Part shown: piece after piece, positions 60,866-64,000 of the stretch | Layout: each line of letters begins with the position of its first letter | Numbering within the stretch: position 1 is the first letter of the stretch | NCBI RefSeq assembly: GCF_041687175.1 | Contig: NZ_JAWLCK010000002.1 | Coordinates: 13,050 to 77,049, forward strand | Direction: 5' to 3' | Source: Lutispora sp041687175 | GTDB lineage: Bacteria > Bacillota > Clostridia > Lutisporales > Lutisporaceae | DNA length: 64,000 nt | Made by a program: the position numbers and the translations under genes | The notes under the pieces: generated by a model | What the model was told of the DNA's origin: nothing | Database searches by the model: none | Seen by the model: the letters and a program-made list of their open reading frames with translations, nothing else

Positions 60866-61021
60866 AAAATGCTCTCCCTTGACGTAGTTCTTTAAAGCCA
60901 TTATTTTATAACCCATAGGAAGCCTTTCTTATAGTACCCCAATTTATTCTCAATTATGATTTGAGGGATGTGGCCATAGTATCTACAAAATAATTTGCAT
61001 TATACTTGTTACACAATTTAG

Positions 61022-61079
61022 TTGCAATAAAAAAGTATAAGTATTATAATAAATATATCCCCCTATGGGGGATATATTT
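61022..61079 (+). promoter_or_regulatory. MATE promoter with CsoR-type palindromic operator
   Basis: TTGCAA (61022-61027), 17-base spacer, TATAAT (61045-61050). Directly after comes a perfect 13-bp inverted repeat with centre TAT at 61051-61079, core ATCCCCCTATGGGGGAT. The CsoR gene that would bind it follows the transporter at 62489. Between 60866 and 61101 there is nothing else. Confidence 0.8.
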
Positions 61080-61101
61080 ATTTTTGGAGGAGTTCTATAT
61101 T

Positions 61102-62469
61102 ATGACAGAAATGACAGCAGCCATCAAGGGATTTATGAAGGAGAGTGATGCTAAAACTATTATGGCGCTAGCCATACCTGCAATAATAGAAAATGTTTTG
61201 CAGGTTTTTGTTGGTGTGGTAGATACATATTTTATTGGGAAAATAGGGACAGAAGCAATAGCCGGAGTTGGAATAACAAACCTTATTATGAATATTTACA
61301 TTGCGTTCTTTCTAGCTCTTGGGGTAGGAACCACTGCAATTATATCAAGGAATATAGGTGCCGATGATATTGAAAGTGCTAACAACACAGTTAAACAATC
61401 AATTATTTTGGCGTTAGTCATCGGTATATTTATAGGAATCATAAATGCAGTTTTTTCAAAAGAAATATTACTTGTATTGGGCACAGAAGAAAAAGTGTTC
61501 CAGTATGCATTGCCATACTTTTACCCTGTAGCAGTTCCATCGGTATTCCTGTGCATTATGATGATATTATCCAGTAGTTTAAGGGGTGCAGGAGATACTA
61601 AAACACCTATGCAAATAGCCATTGTAATGAATATGATTAATATAGTTCTGGATTATATATTGATGTTTGGTATATTTAATTTCAAAGGTCTTGGAATATT
61701 AGGTGCTGGTGTTGCCACTACCGTTTCTAGAGTTGCAGGTGTTATACTTCTGTTTATGAAAATCAATAGGAATAAAGTAAAAATACATGTTAATTTATTT
61801 AATAAATGGCATATTGATAGGGTTATACTCAAATCCATTACAAAAATCGGGCTACCCGCTGCATTGGAAAAGTTATTCATGAGATTCGGACAGCTTATAT
61901 ATAGCGGAATGATAATAAGAATAGGTACCGAAGCTTACGCTGCCCATAATATAGCTGGAACAATTGAAACCTTTTCCTATTTGCCAGGAATGGGATTTGG
62001 AGTGGCAGCTGCCACCTTGGTTGGGCAAAATCTTGGTGCCGGAAAAAAAGAAGTAGCTCAAAAAGCAGGATTAATGTCATATTTTTTAGCCGCCATATTT
62101 ATGGTACTGGCAGGCATATTTTTTTACATATTCGCACCTATCCTCGCTAGTCTTTTCAGCAAAGATCCAATGGTAATTGACTTGGTTGTAAAAGTTCTAA
62201 GAATAATAGCATTAATTCAGCCCTTTTCTTCTGCTACTACTGTAATTACTTCAGCGCTACAGGGTGAAGGAGATACGAAGTTTCCTATGTATTCAACCTT
62301 AATTGGTATATGGGGATTACGGGTACTGGGAGTATATGTATTAGGCCTTAAACTTCATATGGGATTAGTTGGAGTGTGGGTGGCGGTTTCTATAGATATA
62401 GGCATCAGAGGTATTATTTTAATGATCCGTTTTTTAAAAGGCGGATGGAAAGATAAGAAATTATATTAG
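61102..62469 (+). CDS. MATE-family efflux transporter
   Basis: A 455-residue membrane protein with twelve predicted helices in two MatE repeats. It begins at ATG 61102 after GGAGGAG. Family motifs include PAIIENVLQVFVGVVDTYFIG and SLRGAGDTKTPMQIAI, with the matching QGEGDTKFPMYSTLI in the second half. These pumps expel cationic drugs or metabolites in exchange for Na+ or H+. Association with a CsoR-type repressor is unusual and points to a metal-linked or thiol-linked substrate. Confidence 0.92.
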   Translation: MTEMTAAIKGFMKESDAKTIMALAIPAIIENVLQVFVGVVDTYFIGKIGTEAIAGVGITNLIMNIYIAFFLALGVGTTAIISRNIGADDIESANNTVKQSIILALVIGIFIGIINAVFSKEILLVLGTEEKVFQYALPYFYPVAVPSVFLCIMMILSSSLRGAGDTKTPMQIAIVMNMINIVLDYILMFGIFNFKGLGILGAGVATTVSRVAGVILLFMKINRNKVKIHVNLFNKWHIDRVILKSITKIGLPAALEKLFMRFGQLIYSGMIIRIGTEAYAAHNIAGTIETFSYLPGMGFGVAAATLVGQNLGAGKKEVAQKAGLMSYFLAAIFMVLAGIFFYIFAPILASLFSKDPMVIDLVVKVLRIIALIQPFSSATTVITSALQGEGDTKFPMYSTLIGIWGLRVLGVYVLGLKLHMGLVGVWVAVSIDIGIRGIILMIRFLKGGWKDKKLY

Positions 62470-62488
62470 TTTATAAGGAGTGATTAAG

Positions 62489-62761
62489 ATGCATGAACAT
62501 AATCATCCTCAACAAAAACAGGTGATAAACAGAATGTCAAGAATCATCGGACATGCAGAAGCTGTTAAAAGAATGATAGAGGAAGGGAAGGATTGCAGCG
62601 AAATACTCATACAGATTGCGGCAGTCAGATCTGCCCTCAATAATGTAGGTAAGCTAATTTTGGAAGATCATATCAACCATTGTGTTTTGGAAGCTATTGA
62701 GAACAAGGATAAGGAACCACTGGAAAAATTAAATGCTGCAATAGATAAGTTTATTAGATGA
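62489..62761 (+). CDS. CsoR-family repressor with His-rich N-terminus
   Basis: A 90-residue repressor starting at ATG 62489 (AAGGAG upstream; an earlier GTG overlaps the site). The N-terminus MHEHNHPQQKQ has three histidines. The Cu-type triad is Cys in GKDCSEILIQ and His/Cys in EDHINHC. This third CsoR-type protein of the window is cotranscribed with the MATE pump 19 bases upstream. Extra His could permit another metal such as nickel or cobalt, as in RcnR-type relatives. Confidence 0.88.
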   Translation: MHEHNHPQQKQVINRMSRIIGHAEAVKRMIEEGKDCSEILIQIAAVRSALNNVGKLILEDHINHCVLEAIENKDKEPLEKLNAAIDKFIR

Positions 62762-62862
62762 CCGTCGTCTCCCAGGAATATTCTTTGTAATCACACAATA
62801 TAAGTAAAATTAATAATATAAATAATATGTAAGTTTATTATTGAGTGTAGGGAGATGAGGTT

Positions 62863-63951
62863 TTGCTATCATCTTATAAAAACTTCTATTCAGCGACTAA
62901 TACACTTGATACCACCAGGATTATGGGAGATAATCCAATAGAATTCAATATAAATGCAACAAAGACAGCCTATCCGAGTACTGATGTGGAATGGCGACCT
63001 AATGCAGTTATACTTGTTCCTTTGACCACATACCACTATGGATTGTTAGCCTCACCTATTATCCATTTTCCGGTTAATGCCCCTTTGTTATTTACTAATC
63101 CCTTTAGGCTTTCCACAGGAATACTGGCAGAGATTAAGAGACTGTCTCCTACAGGCCTGAATGTACCTGCTAAAGTTATTATTGTAGGACCGATATGTCC
63201 TGCTGTAGAGATGCAGCTTAGGAATGCGGGGTTATCTACTATAAGAGTTATAGGCAGAGATCCTGTCGATACAGCTGGGGAAGCTTTGGAATTCAGATAC
63301 AAGGTAGCTTCTAAAACCAGTGAAGGTTCTGACAATATAATGATTGTTCCTGCTGATAGCCCTACAGGATGCTTGCACGCTGCTTATTTCACTGCTCACA
63401 TGGGGGTTCCCATTCTTTTTTCATATGAAGATAGATTGCCGGAGGCTACAAGAGGAAAATTGATTAAATATAACGATAAAAATGTATTTGTCATTGCAGG
63501 TAAGCATTTAATATCAGATGAAGTTCTTAATGAGATAAGAGGTTTGGTAAAAGGTAAGGTAGATAGAATTGGAGGCAGCACCCCTTATGAATGTGCGGTA
63601 AACTTTACTAAGTATTATTCACCAGAGGGCGATTTTGGGTGGAATATAAATACTAGAGATGGATGGTCATTTTGTTTTGGAGTACCAGAAGACTGGGTTC
63701 ATGTTTTATCAGCAAGCATATTTGCTCATATTGGAAAGCACTCTCCTATTCTATTTATTGAACCGGATAATGTACCAAATGTGACTAAAAACTATGTGCT
63801 GTCACTGAATCCGCCTGAGCAACACCCTCCAAAACCCCCATTTATGCATGGCTTTATACTGGGAGGGTATAGTAAGATTACTCACAGAGCGCAGGTAGAA
63901 CTTGAGAAAATTTTGATTAAAGGTGCAGGAGAGAATGGAATGCACCACTGA
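62863..63951 (+). CDS. Cell wall-binding repeat 2 (CWB2-like) protein
   Basis: A 362-residue protein with TTG start at 62863 after GGGAGATGAGG. It has the Rossmann-like CWB2 pattern in about three units: APLLFTNPFRLSTGILAEIK, VIIVGPICPAVEMQLRNAG, VIGRDPVDTAGEALEFRYKV; then GVPILFSYEDRLPEATRGKL, VFVIAGKHLISDEVLNEI. CWB2 modules normally hold surface proteins to wall polymer PSII, but no signal peptide is visible here, so it may be cytoplasmic, forespore-targeted, or have a missed start. The C-terminus PPEQHPPKPPFMHGFILGG is Pro/His-rich. A terminator follows at the window end. Confidence 0.75.
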   Translation: MLSSYKNFYSATNTLDTTRIMGDNPIEFNINATKTAYPSTDVEWRPNAVILVPLTTYHYGLLASPIIHFPVNAPLLFTNPFRLSTGILAEIKRLSPTGLNVPAKVIIVGPICPAVEMQLRNAGLSTIRVIGRDPVDTAGEALEFRYKVASKTSEGSDNIMIVPADSPTGCLHAAYFTAHMGVPILFSYEDRLPEATRGKLIKYNDKNVFVIAGKHLISDEVLNEIRGLVKGKVDRIGGSTPYECAVNFTKYYSPEGDFGWNINTRDGWSFCFGVPEDWVHVLSASIFAHIGKHSPILFIEPDNVPNVTKNYVLSLNPPEQHPPKPPFMHGFILGGYSKITHRAQVELEKILIKGAGENGMHH

Positions 63952-63960
63952 TAACCTATA

Positions 63961-63995
63961 TAAAAGCCTGACAAAATAATAATTGCCAGGCTTTT
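63961..63995 (+). terminator. Rho-independent terminator at the window end
   Basis: AAAAGCCTG (63961-63969) pairs with CAGGCTTTT (63986-63994) and ends in a T run. Confidence 0.85.
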
Positions 63996-64000
63996 TCATG

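Overview
The window is AT-rich DNA with strong AGGAGG-type ribosome binding sites, several TTG/GTG starts, consensus sigma-A promoters and sporulation genes of the YtrH/YtrI type. This points to a spore-forming, low-GC, anaerobic Firmicute of the class Clostridia. An [FeFe]-hydrogenase-like protein, an encapsulated ferritin, a peptide-fermentation cluster under a sigma-54 promoter and the absence of respiratory genes fit an amino-acid or peptide fermenter. I cannot name the genus. There are no rRNA or tRNA genes, no CRISPR array and no intact insertion sequence.

Layout. 1-1.7 kb: end of a DUF488 gene, then two small paralogous acidic proteins and a carboxypeptidase-regulatory-like protein. 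1.9-3.3 kb: a two-gene encapsulin/ferritin iron-storage compartment. 3.3-5.3 kb: an ABC-F ribosome-protection ATPase behind an attenuator-like leader. 5.4-8 kb: a PAS-GGDEF-EAL cyclic-di-GMP protein. 8.1-16.5 kb: a sulfur-acquisition block with YeeE/YedE transporters (one of them split in two), a CoA-disulfide reductase/rhodanese, a TauABC-like importer, a LysR regulator and TusA. 16.7-20 kb: ArsR plus a NifX-like protein, then CsoR plus a metal-exporting P-type ATPase. 20.2-22.3 kb: an endonuclease Q-like protein and RNase Z.

22.5-36.3 kb is a peptide-utilisation regulon: a perfect -24/-12 (sigma-54) promoter, an oligopeptide ABC transporter, a D-aminoacylase-like amidohydrolase, two M19 dipeptidases and an M28 peptidase, followed by the sigma-54 activator that probably controls them. 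36.4-51.2 kb is mixed: DUF2935, NAGPA-type glycosidase, MarR with RND efflux, sporulation YtrH/YtrI, azoreductase, small heat-shock protein, threonine synthase, an ECF S-component with a PurM-like protein, and cysteine synthase.

51.3-62.8 kb is a copper and metal homeostasis island: an LDCC-motif mini-protein, a two-component system whose sensor has a Met/Cys/His-rich loop, a CopA copper ATPase, CopZ, CsoR, an HMA-DsbD-cupredoxin fusion, a secreted Met/Gly-rich protein, an [FeFe]-hydrogenase-like protein, and a MATE transporter with its own CsoR. The most notable feature of the window is in CopA. An in-frame UGA replaces the first Cys of the second GMTCxxC metal-binding motif, and a stem-loop matching the bacterial SECIS rules follows it. 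The gene is therefore a candidate selenoprotein copper ATPase. The window ends with a cell-wall-binding-repeat protein.
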